Shown piece after piece: positions 17,907 to 26,304 of a stretch of DNA of 64,000 nt. Source of the stretch: Bifidobacterium magnum (GTDB taxonomy: Bacteria; Actinomycetota; Actinomycetes; Actinomycetales; Bifidobacteriaceae). The notes below the pieces were generated by a model. That model worked only from the letters and a program-made list of their open reading frames with translations. It ran no database searches and was not told the DNA's origin. The DNA lies in contig NZ_JGZB01000002.1 of assembly GCF_000741255.1 (NCBI RefSeq), forward strand, positions 1 through 64,000, given 5' to 3'. Position 1 is the first letter of the stretch; the number at the start of each line of letters is the position of its first letter. The translations under genes were made by a program, and so were the position numbers.

Positions 17907-18797
17907 CTAGTCGCGCACCTCGAAGAGTTCACCGTTCGCAATGTCTTCCGGAGCGCACGTCCACAGCGCATCCAGGAACTCCGCTTGGAACGAGCCCGGA
18001 CCATGGGCGTGTTCGGCCGCCATCTCGGACGCGCGGTTATAGAGCAAAGACGCGGCCAGCGCCGCCGTCAGCGGATCCGTCACGCACAAATATGTGGCCG
18101 TCACGCCGCCCAACGAGCATCCCGCGCCCGTAATCTTCGTCATGAGCGGGCTGCCGCCCGGAAGGCGGAACGTGCGATCGCCGTCAGTTACCAGATCGAT
18201 CGCTCCGGAAACGGCCACGGCGCCTTCGCCGCGCTCGGTCGTGATGAACTGTGCCGCGGCGCGGGCCGCGGCGGCCGCCGATTCCACATCGTCCACGGAT
18301 TCGACGCCTTCCGGGCGCGACGAGCCATCCGCGCTCTGCAGGCCCCACATGGAAGCCAATGCGATCAATTCCGAAGCGTTGCCTCGCACAATATTCGGCG
18401 CGGCGTTGGCCATGTCGGTCAAAATGGCCGTACGGGCGGCGCCAAGGCCGGCCGCCACAGGATCGAGCACCCACATGTGGCCCGATTCCTTGAATGCGCG
18501 GACAATGGCGTGCAGCGCGTCCTGGTAGGAGGGCAGCAACGTGCCCACATTGATGTAGGTGGCGCCGGCCACGGAGGAGATCTCCACAATGTCCTGGTCC
18601 AGCAGGCTCATGGCGGCGCTGCCTCCGGCGGCAAGCTGCGCGTTGGCCACAAAATTCATCGTCACGAAATTGGTGAACGACTGGGCCAGCGGCGTGCGTT
18701 CGCGAACGTCGCGTGCGGCTTGGACGATACGGGCGCGGATTGGATCGTCGGCGTCGACGGCGTGCCACGTGGATGGTGTGATGGTATGAGAAGTCAT
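17907..18797 (-). CDS. thiM: Hydroxyethylthiazole kinase
   Basis: A 296-residue ribokinase-fold enzyme. It shows SFTNFVTMNFVANAQLAAGG at the substrate site, WVLDPVAAGLGAAR, RGNASELIALA and the catalytic/anion-hole TKITGAGCSLGGVTATY. It phosphorylates the thiazole moiety salvaged from the medium to feed ThiE. It is the first gene of the thi run. Its ribosome site GGGAG (18806-18810) is part of the conserved 3' strand of a TPP riboswitch, eight bases before the ATG, so initiation should fall when TPP is bound. Confidence 0.95.
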   Translation of the reverse strand: MTSHTITPSTWHAVDADDPIRARIVQAARDVRERTPLAQSFTNFVTMNFVANAQLAAGGSAAMSLLDQDIVEISSVAGATYINVGTLLPSYQDALHAIVRAFKESGHMWVLDPVAAGLGAARTAILTDMANAAPNIVRGNASELIALASMWGLQSADGSSRPEGVESVDDVESAAAAARAAAQFITTERGEGAVAVSGAIDLVTDGDRTFRLPGGSPLMTKITGAGCSLGGVTATYLCVTDPLTAALAASLLYNRASEMAAEHAHGPGSFQAEFLDALWTCAPEDIANGELFEVRD

Positions 18798-18805
18798 GAT
18801 GAACG

Positions 18806-18888
18806 CTCCCTACGATGGTATTGGCCAACAGGTTCGAAGGGTCCGGGCATACGCCCATCTCAGCTTTTGCGTTGCCGTGTCCCATGTG
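18806..18888 (-). promoter_or_regulatory. TPP riboswitch (THI element) controlling thiM-thiED and possibly thiXY
   Basis: The minus strand holds the conserved THI-box blocks in order: GCTGAGATGGGC, CGGACCCTTCGAACCTG and CCAATACCATCGTAGGGA. These correspond to the pyrimidine-sensing CUGAGA bulge and the ACCCUUCGAACCUG and UAAUACCA-GUAGGGA strands. The 3' strand overlaps the thiM ribosome site, and no terminator lies before the start, so control is probably translational. Confidence 0.93.
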
Positions 18889-18910
18889 TGAAACACGCGG
18901 CGGCGGCACG

Positions 18911-18967
18911 AAAAAGCCCCCCCTGCTTACTCTACGAACGTTATGTGCAGAGTAAGACAAGGAGGCG
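18911..18967 (-). terminator. Rho-independent terminator after the GH32 gene
   Basis: On the minus strand CTTACTCT pairs exactly with AGAGTAAG. The stem is extended outward by GCCTCCTT against GGGGGGGC with some G-U pairs and a two-base mismatch, and is followed by TTTTT. It separates the sucrose operon from the thi operon. Confidence 0.8.
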
Positions 18968-18993
18968 TTTGCTAGATCCGGAAATCTCGCGGA

Positions 18994-20577
18994 TTAGTCG
19001 ACCGTGTCCAGCGAAGACGACGCGTCAAGCCCGATAGACGCGAGTTCGTGGACGCGGACCGACGAAAATACGCAGGATCCGGATTCTGAGACAAGCTCAA
19101 TGGCGCGCGGCCCTTCGCTTGCGAACGAGTAGGAGCTCATGACCTGCTTGCCGCCGTTGATGTACACTTCCACGCAGCCGCGGTCCACGAACACGTGCAG
19201 GTTCAGCGTGCCGCTGGCCAGTTCCTCGGCGCTCAACGGCGCCGCGCGGTAGCCCTTGTCGCCGTTCGCCATGGCTTGGCGGTCGATGACGACGCGGCCC
19301 AGCTGGGCGTCGAAGACGATGGAGGTGTAGCTGCCGTCCGGCGTGGCGTTCACATGGAGGCCGGCGCGTTCCGCGGTCAGGTTCGCCAGGTCGAGCGTCA
19401 GCTCGATTTCGCAAGCCTGCGCGTCCGGCGTCAGCGTGAGCGACGTGTTGGGACGCAGCGCGACGTTGTCGCGTTCGATGGTGCTCGTGCGCAGCTCCTC
19501 GGTTTGGGCCACAGGAATGGTGTGGATGTCGCCGTCTTCGCCGAGCACGATTTCGCGCATCAGCGTGAGGTTGCCGCACCAGCCGTCATGCTCCATCGGG
19601 ATGGGCTGCACGAACGGGCTCATCCAGCCGACCATGAACTGGCGTCCATCCGCCGTGAAGGACTGCGGGGCATAGAAGTTGTGGCCCCAATCCCACAGGC
19701 GGAATTCGGTTTCCGGTACGAACTTGCCGCCCGGCGTCCACGAGCCGATCATGTAGCCGGCGTTGCTCACATTGCGGTTCATGAATCCGTCCGGCTTGGC
19801 GCCCATGGCCGAGAATCCGATCACCCACTTGGTCTCGCCGTTCTTGTCGGTAAGCGGGAAGAAGTCGGGGCACTCGAGCATGAACACGTCCGGATCCGGG
19901 TGCTCGAACAGCACGCCCGCATAGGTCCAGCGCACCATGTCTTCGGAGGTGAACAGCCACATCTGGCCGCGCTTGTCCTTGGAGGAGACGCCGAACGTCA
20001 TGTACCAGGTGTCGCCCGTCTTCCAGACCTTGGGGTCGCGGTAGTGGTGGTCGACCTCGTCAACGGGGCAGTCGATGATCATGCCGCGCTTCGTGAAGGA
20101 AGTGAGCGAATCGTCCTCAGGTTCGGCGAGCATCTGGACCTGCCAGTCGCCGCCCGTGTTGTCCTTGCCGTTGGCCCAACGGTGGCCCGTGTAGAAGATT
20201 TTCAGGTCGCCGTTATCGTCCACCACGGCCGAGCCCGAGAAAACGCCGTCCTTTTCCTGTTCGAGGCTGGGCGCGAAAGCGATGGGTTCGCGCTTCCAGT
20301 GGACAAGGTCCGTGGAGGAGACGTGGCCCCAGTGCATCGGTCCCCACTGCGTGCCGTAGGGATGGAGCTGGTAGAACACGTGCCAGCGTCCGCCGTAATA
20401 GCACAGGCCATTGGGATCGTTGATCCATCCGCCCGGCGAGGCGATATGGAACTTGGGGTACCAGCGGTCGTTGCGGCCCGCGGCGAGCTTGGCCACGCCG
20501 CGCTCGGCGAGTGCGAGCTGCTCCTTGTGGTTGGCAATCGGCGTGAGTACCGGCTGGGATGGGGTGAAGTTGGTCAT
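18994..20577 (-). CDS. GH32 beta-fructofuranosidase (sucrose/fructooligosaccharide hydrolase)
   Basis: A 527-residue GH32 enzyme without a signal peptide, so cytoplasmic. The N-terminal five-bladed propeller carries the nucleophile motif GWINDPNGLCYYGG, FSGSAVVDD, the RDP motif HHYRDPKVW and the acid/base motif MLECPDFFPL. The C-terminal third is the beta-sandwich domain (DRGCVEVYINGG). It cleaves the fructosyl bond of sucrose and short fructooligosaccharides. It is second in an operon behind an oligosaccharide:H+ symporter, 53 bases downstream, under control of three LacI-type operators. The glucose and fructose released would feed the bifid shunt. Whether sucrose or kestose is preferred cannot be told. 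Confidence 0.95.
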   Translation of the reverse strand: MTNFTPSQPVLTPIANHKEQLALAERGVAKLAAGRNDRWYPKFHIASPGGWINDPNGLCYYGGRWHVFYQLHPYGTQWGPMHWGHVSSTDLVHWKREPIAFAPSLEQEKDGVFSGSAVVDDNGDLKIFYTGHRWANGKDNTGGDWQVQMLAEPEDDSLTSFTKRGMIIDCPVDEVDHHYRDPKVWKTGDTWYMTFGVSSKDKRGQMWLFTSEDMVRWTYAGVLFEHPDPDVFMLECPDFFPLTDKNGETKWVIGFSAMGAKPDGFMNRNVSNAGYMIGSWTPGGKFVPETEFRLWDWGHNFYAPQSFTADGRQFMVGWMSPFVQPIPMEHDGWCGNLTLMREIVLGEDGDIHTIPVAQTEELRTSTIERDNVALRPNTSLTLTPDAQACEIELTLDLANLTAERAGLHVNATPDGSYTSIVFDAQLGRVVIDRQAMANGDKGYRAAPLSAEELASGTLNLHVFVDRGCVEVYINGGKQVMSSYSFASEGPRAIELVSESGSCVFSSVRVHELASIGLDASSSLDTVD

Positions 20578-20630
20578 GATTGATATTCCTTGAACGATTC
20601 GAATAGTGGTTGTGGACTGCGGCCGGAGGC

Positions 20631-22028
20631 TCAGCTTGCGTATTCCGGCTGGGCCGCGCGGTTGTCGCGCACCCGTGCTGCGACGCCTACGGGGCTCGTT
20701 TCCAGCTCGGCGTCTGGCTGCAGGTTCTCTTCGATGAGTTCCATTTCCTTGCGGTCGCGGTCACGCAGGAACGGATCGCCGTCCACGTGCTCGTCGTCGC
20801 GCTTGATGACGAAGAAGCCGTAGATCGTTGCCAGCAGCACGATGCCGCTGATGGACAGGAAGGTGGTGCGGTCGCCGAAGCGGTCGTGCAGCATGCCCAG
20901 CGGGGTGGAGAAGATAACCTGGCCGATCTGCGAGGCGATCTGGAAGCCCACCATGTACAGCGTGGCCGAGAGCTTCGGGTTGAAGTGCAGCGTGAAGTAG
21001 CGGAACGCCGGCAGGCAGAACAGCGGAACCTCGATGGCGTGGAACATCTTGACGATGGAGATGGCTACCGGGTCGTGGAAGATGCCGCACAGGCCGATGC
21101 GCAGGAACATGACGGTGGCGCCCAGCAGCAGCGCGTTGCGCACGCCGATCTTGCGCATGATGATCGGGACGACGCCCATCATCGCGGATTCGCAGAAGAC
21201 CTGGATGGAGTTGAGCACGCCGTAGACCGTGTTGCCCGTTTCAATGCTCGGGAACAGCGAGGCGTAGTAGGTCGGGAACATCTGCTGGTCGAAGACCGTG
21301 TAGAACGTGTTGGTCAGCAGCATGAAGATGATGAGCACCCACAGCGTCGGCATCTTGAGCACGTTGGCCATGTCCTTGAAGGACGGGTTGGACTTCTCGG
21401 CGTTCGGGTCGGCCGCTTCCTTGAGGGCCTGGCGCTGCTCGGCCGGGTACCACGTGAGGTACACGATGAGCATGCCCACGCCGAATGCGGAGCCGAGCCA
21501 GAAGTTGATCATCGGGTTGATGTTGAAGACAATGCCGGCGATCAGGGCCACAATGGCGTAGCCGAAGGAGCCCCATGCGCGGGACTGGCCGTATTCGAAG
21601 CCGAACTTGCGGCTGTAGCGTTCGGTAAGCGCTTCAATCAGCGAGCATCCGGACATGAAGCCGGCGGAGAGCACCACGGAGCCGATCAGGGCGGCGGCCA
21701 TGATGTTCGTCTGCATGAGCGGCGCGTACACGAACTGGACGAAGGGGCCGATCAGTGCCGCGATGGTGGCGATGACGACCACGAGACGGCGCTTGATGCC
21801 CAGGTTGTCCTGGATGATGCCGTAGCCGAACATGAGGATCAGCGTGGCCAGCGAGTTGATGGAATAGACGGTGCCGACTTCCGCGCCGTTCAGGCCAATG
21901 GTATTGAGCCAGCGCTGGAAGAAGGACCACCAGATGCCCCATGAGCAGAAGAACAGGAAAATGCCAAACGAGCTCTGCAAATAGGACGGGTTGGACCAGA
22001 TTTTTGCGGTCTTCGGTTTATTCACCAT
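20631..22028 (-). CDS. MFS sugar permease of the oligosaccharide:H+ symporter (OHS) family
   Basis: A 465-residue protein with about 12 hydrophobic segments. It begins with short basic residues and then SSFGIFLFFCSWGIWWSFF, typical of CscB/LacY-like OHS permeases, and contains SRAWGSFGYAIVALIAG, another OHS hallmark. The C-terminal 60 residues are charged and cytoplasmic. It is first in an operon with a GH32 fructosidase, so sucrose or a fructooligosaccharide is the likely substrate. Expression is under the operator-covered promoter at 22109-22137. Confidence 0.92.
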   Translation of the reverse strand: MVNKPKTAKIWSNPSYLQSSFGIFLFFCSWGIWWSFFQRWLNTIGLNGAEVGTVYSINSLATLILMFGYGIIQDNLGIKRRLVVVIATIAALIGPFVQFVYAPLMQTNIMAAALIGSVVLSAGFMSGCSLIEALTERYSRKFGFEYGQSRAWGSFGYAIVALIAGIVFNINPMINFWLGSAFGVGMLIVYLTWYPAEQRQALKEAADPNAEKSNPSFKDMANVLKMPTLWVLIIFMLLTNTFYTVFDQQMFPTYYASLFPSIETGNTVYGVLNSIQVFCESAMMGVVPIIMRKIGVRNALLLGATVMFLRIGLCGIFHDPVAISIVKMFHAIEVPLFCLPAFRYFTLHFNPKLSATLYMVGFQIASQIGQVIFSTPLGMLHDRFGDRTTFLSISGIVLLATIYGFFVIKRDDEHVDGDPFLRDRDRKEMELIEENLQPDAELETSPVGVAARVRDNRAAQPEYAS

Positions 22029-22108
22029 GGTGACACCTCGTCGTTGAGATCACGGAATAATGGACAAACTTCAGGAAAAAGATTCCTACTGCGAAGTTCT
22101 TGCTTACG

Positions 22109-22137
22109 AATATAACGCGTCAAACGTTTGACGTCAA
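22109..22137 (-). promoter_or_regulatory. Sigma-70 type promoter of the sucrose permease-GH32 operon
   Basis: On the minus strand TTGACG (22137-22132) and TATATT (22114-22109) are separated by exactly 17 bases. The -35 hexamer is part of operator 2, and the spacer holds operator 1, so a bound repressor would exclude RNA polymerase. Confidence 0.75.
22118..22133. promoter_or_regulatory. LacI-type operator 1
   Basis: The sequence CGTCAAACGTTTGACG is a perfect 16-base palindrome with a central CG, typical of LacI-family sites. It fills the spacer of the permease promoter. Confidence 0.8.
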
Positions 22138-22147
22138 ACGATTGACG
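22132..22147. promoter_or_regulatory. LacI-type operator 2
   Basis: The sequence CGTCAAACGATTGACG differs from operator 1 at one base. It shares two bases with operator 1 and contains the -35 hexamer. Confidence 0.78.
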
Positions 22148-22177
22148 CACTTTCTTCACGAAAGGGTCACAGTAGTG

Positions 22178-22193
22178 CGTCAAACGATTGACG
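22178..22193. promoter_or_regulatory. LacI-type operator 3
   Basis: An exact second copy of CGTCAAACGATTGACG, with its start 46 bases from operator 2. It lies upstream of the promoter, where it could help cooperative binding. Confidence 0.75.
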
Positions 22194-22240
22194 TTCCGCC
22201 ATTTCCGATATTGCCGGTTTCTGAGATCCCGGCGTGTCGC

Positions 22241-23293
22241 TTATTGCGGGCGCACCGATTCCTTCTCGATAAGCACGCAGTGCATTTTCACGGGCTCCTC
22301 GCCGTCCAGCGGCGGGATCGGCGCAAGCATAAGCGGATTGGGCGTGGGCGCGATATCGCGATGTTCCACGATGCTGATGAGCTTGTCGGCGGCCCAATAG
22401 CCCATCTCATAGTGGGGCAGCGCGATCGTGGTCAGCTGTGGCGCGAAGGTTTCCGCAATGACGCGGTGGTTGTCCACACCGACAACGGAGATGTCCTTGC
22501 CGACGATCAGCCCTTGCCTTGCCGCACATTCATACACGTACCAGGCGCGCGAATCGTTGAAGCAAAAGAATCCGTCGGGATGCTGTTCGGCAAACAGGTG
22601 CTCCACCGCCCGCAACGCCTCTTCATTGCCGTCCACATTGCATACCAGAGCTTCGTTGAATTCCCTGCCGTGGTCGTCCAACGCGGCACGGTAACCTTCC
22701 AGTCGCCCGCGCTGGGCGATGATGGGGCCCGGCGTCGTGCAGCCGACATAGGCGATGTTGGCGCATCCGGCCTCGATCAGGCGTGTGGTGGCGTCGTAGC
22801 CGATGCGGAATTCGTCCGGCTCGATGGCGGGGAAGCGGTTGTCGCGGTCCGTGGCGTCGGCCAGGACCAGCGGATAGTCGGCCAGGCATTGCGGGATCGT
22901 GACCACGCGGTTCGACATGGCCGAATAGATGAACGCGTCGATGCCGTAGCGTTTCAACGCGAGCACTTCCTGCTCAACGGTGGCCGCGTCGTCGCCGCTG
23001 ACGGTAATGAGCAAATATCCCAGTTCCCGCGCCGCGTCCTGCGCGCCCTGGATGATGCCGCCTGCATACGGCGTGGTCGCCACTTCCTCGCTGACGAATC
23101 CGATAATCGGGATTTTGTTGGTGCGCAAGGAACGCGCAAGCGCGTTGGGCTGATATCCGAGTTCCTGCGCAGTGGTGCGCACTTTGCGCGCGATGTCGGC
23201 TTTGACGCGCCCTTCGTCGCGGTGGTTGAGCACAAGGGAGACCGTGGAGACGGAAACGCCCGTACGCTCGGCAATTTGCTTCATGGTGACCAT
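22241..23293 (-). CDS. LacI-family transcriptional regulator of the sucrose cluster
   Basis: A protein of about 350 residues. The N-terminal helix-turn-helix reads MKQIAERTGVSVSTVSLVLNH, followed by the hinge region and a periplasmic-binding-like effector domain (IIGFVSEEVATTPYAGGIIQG; FFCFNDSRAWYVYECAARQ; VVGVDNHRVIAETF). It should repress the permease-GH32 operon through the three TCAAACGWTTGA sites just downstream of its own 3' end. No such site lies before its own start. The ATG at 23293 is chosen; 23284 (MKQIAER) or 23311 are alternatives. Confidence 0.93.
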   Translation of the reverse strand: MVTMKQIAERTGVSVSTVSLVLNHRDEGRVKADIARKVRTTAQELGYQPNALARSLRTNKIPIIGFVSEEVATTPYAGGIIQGAQDAARELGYLLITVSGDDAATVEQEVLALKRYGIDAFIYSAMSNRVVTIPQCLADYPLVLADATDRDNRFPAIEPDEFRIGYDATTRLIEAGCANIAYVGCTTPGPIIAQRGRLEGYRAALDDHGREFNEALVCNVDGNEEALRAVEHLFAEQHPDGFFCFNDSRAWYVYECAARQGLIVGKDISVVGVDNHRVIAETFAPQLTTIALPHYEMGYWAADKLISIVEHRDIAPTPNPLMLAPIPPLDGEEPVKMHCVLIEKESVRPQ

Positions 23294-23492
23294 ATGTTCC
23301 AGAGTAGCCACTGGTCAGACGCGACGCCATGGGAAAAGATCTGGAACAGATGTTTTCACTATGTGGACGCTATCTGCGGCCTGTACAAGGCCGTCAAGTA
23401 TCGTGGCATATCAAGCGAATCGAACAGTACATCACAATCAGTCGGTTCGTGAATCATCGTAGGGAACATTTCATGGAAAGGACGGCACAAAA

Positions 23493-23573
23493 ATGAACAC
23501 CATCATCATCGAGGCCGGCGTCATGAACTGTGCTGTGTGCGCCTACGCCCGCCGTATGATCGGTATGGCCTGA
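23493..23573 (+). CDS. Candidate 26-residue leader peptide upstream of metQNI
   Basis: A short frame starting ATG after GGAAAGGA encodes MNTIIIEAGVMNCAVCAYAR followed by RMIGMA. It contains four Met and a CxxC pair. Its stop codon lies in the loop of a hairpin with a T-rich tail (23565-23591), the geometry expected of an attenuator. A still shorter frame (23473-23496, MERTAQK) overlaps its start by an ATGA-like junction. It could be a regulatory leader for the methionine transporter operon, or chance. I have no homologue to cite. Confidence 0.4.
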   Translation: MNTIIIEAGVMNCAVCAYARRMIGMA

Positions 23574-23591
23574 GGGCCGTTTTATTTCTTT
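23565..23591 (+). terminator. Attenuator-like hairpin at the end of the leader peptide
   Basis: ATGGCC pairs with GGCCGT around TGAG, followed by TTTATTTCTTT. The leader-peptide stop codon sits in the loop, so a ribosome waiting there would prevent the hairpin. Confidence 0.45.
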
Positions 23592-23906
23592 CCAATATTG
23601 CATGGGTGACCTGTAACGGTGCGCCGGCATGACCGGCCCGTCATCCAATCTTTCTCTCGCCGCTCGCCGTGGCGCAATTCATATATGTAAATTTATGAAT
23701 TATTGATATTCCGCGATCCGAATCAAACGAATTGAATACGTATTCAGCATCGTCGGAATTGCATTGCCAAATATTGTAATTTTTTCACGATATTTCGCGA
23801 CATATATGATTCGCCGATGACGTCTGCCGGGCGCATATACGGGTACCACCGTATCTTTTTCCCACTTTTTTCATACTTTTTCTCTATTTCCAGGAGCACT
23901 GTACCC

Positions 23907-24779
23907 ATGACTACTATCGCCAATTCCATTAAGAAAACGATTGCAGTAACGTGCGCGGGCATTATCGCGCTGACCGCATGCGCCTGCGGATCCTCCTCCT
24001 CGCAATCGGGCCCCGCGGCCCATATCGCCACACCCACGGCCGACCACACCGTGCAGGTGAGCGTGGGCGTATGCCCCGGACCTTACGGAGACATGGTCAA
24101 GGACGTGATCGCGCCACTGCTCAAAGATGACGGCTACGACCTGACCGTCAAGGAATTCAACGACTATGTGCAGCCCGACAAGGCGCTCGCCTCCGGCAGC
24201 ATCGACGCCAACCTCATGCAGCACATCAACTATCTGACCAAATTCCGCGCCGACAACAATCTCGATATCGCCTCCGTCGGCCAGGTCCCGACGCTCGGAC
24301 TGGCCGCCTACTCCAAGAAATACGATTCGATCGACGCCATCCCCAACGGCGCGACCGTGGCCGTGGCCAACGACGGCTCCAATCTTGCGCGCACACTCGG
24401 CGTATTGCAACAGAACAAGCTCGTCACACTCAAAGACGGCGTGGACAGCACGAAAGCCAGCGTCTCCGACATCGCAAGCAACCCCAAGCAGCTGAACATC
24501 AAAACGCTTGATGCCGCCCAACTCGCGCGCTCGCTTGACACGGTGGACGTGGCGCTCGTTCCCGGCAACTACGCGTGGGCGGCCGGATTCGACCCGGCCG
24601 ACGCGCTCGCCACCGAACAGCAAAGCGAAGGCGTGATCAACGTGTTCGCCGTACGCGGCGGCGATGTCGACTCCGACTTCGGCCAAAAGGTGAGGGAACT
24701 GCTCAACAGCGACGAATTTAAAAAAGCCATCGCCGACAGCGACTTCAAGGATTTCGGCAAACCGACCACATGGGCGTAA
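23907..24779 (+). CDS. metQ: Methionine ABC transporter substrate-binding lipoprotein
   Basis: A 290-residue NlpA/MetQ-family lipoprotein. The signal peptide ends in lipobox LTAC (IIALTACACGSSSS). The body carries the family hallmarks EFNDYVQPDKALASGSIDAN and MQHINYLTKF, and VALVPGNYAWAAGF. It binds methionine outside the membrane and delivers it to MetI. I choose the ATG at 23907 because CAGGAG lies upstream and the lipoprotein signal starts there. metN follows after 53 bases and metI overlaps metN, giving a complete importer. Confidence 0.93.
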   Translation: MTTIANSIKKTIAVTCAGIIALTACACGSSSSQSGPAAHIATPTADHTVQVSVGVCPGPYGDMVKDVIAPLLKDDGYDLTVKEFNDYVQPDKALASGSIDANLMQHINYLTKFRADNNLDIASVGQVPTLGLAAYSKKYDSIDAIPNGATVAVANDGSNLARTLGVLQQNKLVTLKDGVDSTKASVSDIASNPKQLNIKTLDAAQLARSLDTVDVALVPGNYAWAAGFDPADALATEQQSEGVINVFAVRGGDVDSDFGQKVRELLNSDEFKKAIADSDFKDFGKPTTWA

Positions 24780-24832
24780 GCCAGCCGCAATGAACTGACA
24801 CGGGAAACGGAAATACCAGGGAGCACAACATT

Positions 24833-25642
24833 ATGGAACAGCCGGCACCAATTATTGAACTGCGCGACATCTGCGTACGATTCCAAGACGGCAAACGGAC
24901 GGTCGACGCCGTCAAGCATGTGAGCCTGAACGTACGCAAAGGCGAAATTTTCGGCATTGTGGGATTCTCGGGCGCGGGAAAATCCACGCTCGTGCGCACG
25001 ATCAACCTGCTTGAACGCCCCAGCGAAGGGCGCGTGATCATCTCAGGGCGCGACGTGACGGACCTGCGCGGCAAACAGCTGCGCGAACTGCGCCGCGACA
25101 TCGGCATGATTTTCCAAGGGTTCAACCTCATCGGCAACGCTACGGTGGCGCGCAACATCGCGTTCGCGCTTAAAGCCGCCGGAGTCCCCAAACAGGCGCG
25201 CGAACCGCGCATCCGCGAACTGCTGGCGCTGGTGGGGCTGGAAGACAAGGCGGACGTGTATCCAAGCCAGCTGTCGGGAGGACAAAAGCAGCGCGTCTCG
25301 ATCGCGAGGGCGCTCGCCAACAATCCGCAAATACTGCTGTGCGACGAGGCCACAAGCGCGCTCGACTTGGAAACCACTGAAGGCATTTTGTCACTGCTGC
25401 GGCGCGTGAACCGCGAACTTGGCGTCACCGTCGTGTTCATTACGCACCAGCTTGAAGTGGCGCAGCGCATATTCGACCGCGTGGCCGTGATGGAGTCCGG
25501 GCGCATCGTGGAACACGGCCCCACCTTCGACGTATTCCGCAACCCGCAAGAAACCGTAACGCGCGGCCTTATTGAGCAGTTCCTGCTCTCGTACCGCAAC
25601 GTGGGCGCGCTGCTCAGCGAAGAAACAGGGGAGGCCGCATGA
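24833..25642 (+). CDS. metN: Methionine ABC transporter ATP-binding protein, short form
   Basis: A 269-residue ABC ATPase. Walker A is GFSGAGKSTL, the signature is LSGGQKQRVSIARAL and Walker B is ILLCDEATSALD. The H-loop reads VFITHQLEVAQR. MetN of Escherichia coli is about 343 residues with a C-terminal regulatory domain that binds methionine. Here only about 30 residues follow the ATPase core, so that domain is absent. It energises MetI and overlaps the metI start by four bases (ATGA). Confidence 0.93.
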   Translation: MEQPAPIIELRDICVRFQDGKRTVDAVKHVSLNVRKGEIFGIVGFSGAGKSTLVRTINLLERPSEGRVIISGRDVTDLRGKQLRELRRDIGMIFQGFNLIGNATVARNIAFALKAAGVPKQAREPRIRELLALVGLEDKADVYPSQLSGGQKQRVSIARALANNPQILLCDEATSALDLETTEGILSLLRRVNRELGVTVVFITHQLEVAQRIFDRVAVMESGRIVEHGPTFDVFRNPQETVTRGLIEQFLLSYRNVGALLSEETGEAA

Positions 25643-26304
25643 ACTGGCAATCCACACTCGAGATTCTGCAAGACAATCTGGGCAAGGCGCTTGCCGACAC
25701 GTTCTTCATGGTGTCGATCGCCACGGTGGTCGGCGTGGTGTTCGGCACGCTGCTGGCCATCGCGCTGTTCCTGACGCAACACCACCTGTTCTCCCCGAAC
25801 GCGGCCGTCAACAATGTGGTCGGATTCGTGGTCAACGCCATCCGGTCCATGCCGTTCCTCATTTTGCTCGTGGTACTCATCCCGCTGATCCAGCTGATTA
25901 TCGGCGACCCGTACACGCCGCTGGGCGGTGCGATCGCGCTATCAATCGCCGCCATCCCGTTCTTCGCGCGCATCGCCGAAAACTCGTTCACCGAAGTGGA
26001 CTCGGGACTAATCGAAGCGGCCATCGCCACGGGCGCGCCCACACGCCAAATCCTGTGTGACGCCATATTCCCGCAAGCGCTGCCCTCGTTCATCCGCGGC
26101 ATTGTGCTCACGGTCATCTCGCTGCTCGGCTATTCGGCCATGGTCGGCACGATCGGCGCGGGCGGGATCGGAGACATGGCCATCCAATTCGGCTACAACC
26201 GCTATGAAACGGGCGTGCTTATCGCCATCGTGGTACTGCTCGTCGTGCTTGTGCAAGTCATCCAATGGGTTGGCGACCTCATTGCGCGCGCGGTAATTCA
26301 CTAA
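25639..26304 (+). CDS. metI: Methionine ABC transporter permease
   Basis: A 221-residue permease with five hydrophobic segments. The coupling loop is GLIEAAIATGAPTRQILCDAIFPQALPSF, the EAA motif of the MetI family. The C-terminal part reads GYSAMVGTIGAGGIGDMAIQFGYNRY, a strong family signature. It overlaps metN by four bases and is followed after 56 bases by an aminotransferase gene, suggesting one operon for uptake and use. Confidence 0.94.
   Translation: MNWQSTLEILQDNLGKALADTFFMVSIATVVGVVFGTLLAIALFLTQHHLFSPNAAVNNVVGFVVNAIRSMPFLILLVVLIPLIQLIIGDPYTPLGGAIALSIAAIPFFARIAENSFTEVDSGLIEAAIATGAPTRQILCDAIFPQALPSFIRGIVLTVISLLGYSAMVGTIGAGGIGDMAIQFGYNRYETGVLIAIVVLLVVLVQVIQWVGDLIARAVIH

Larger units (their letters stand above)
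23294..23906. other. 613-base intergenic region between lacI and metQ
   Basis: The left part contains the lacI upstream region. The middle holds two very short open frames with ribosome sites (23473-23496 and 23493-23573) and a hairpin with a T-rich tail. The right part (23650-23880) is AT-rich, with several ATATAT and TGAATT blocks, and has no convincing gene. A CAGGAG ribosome site precedes metQ. Confidence 0.6.

Noticed and set aside
23454..23648. A 64-codon minus-strand frame over the leader peptide
   Set aside because: No ribosome site and no family character. The plus-strand hairpin and peptide explain the region better.
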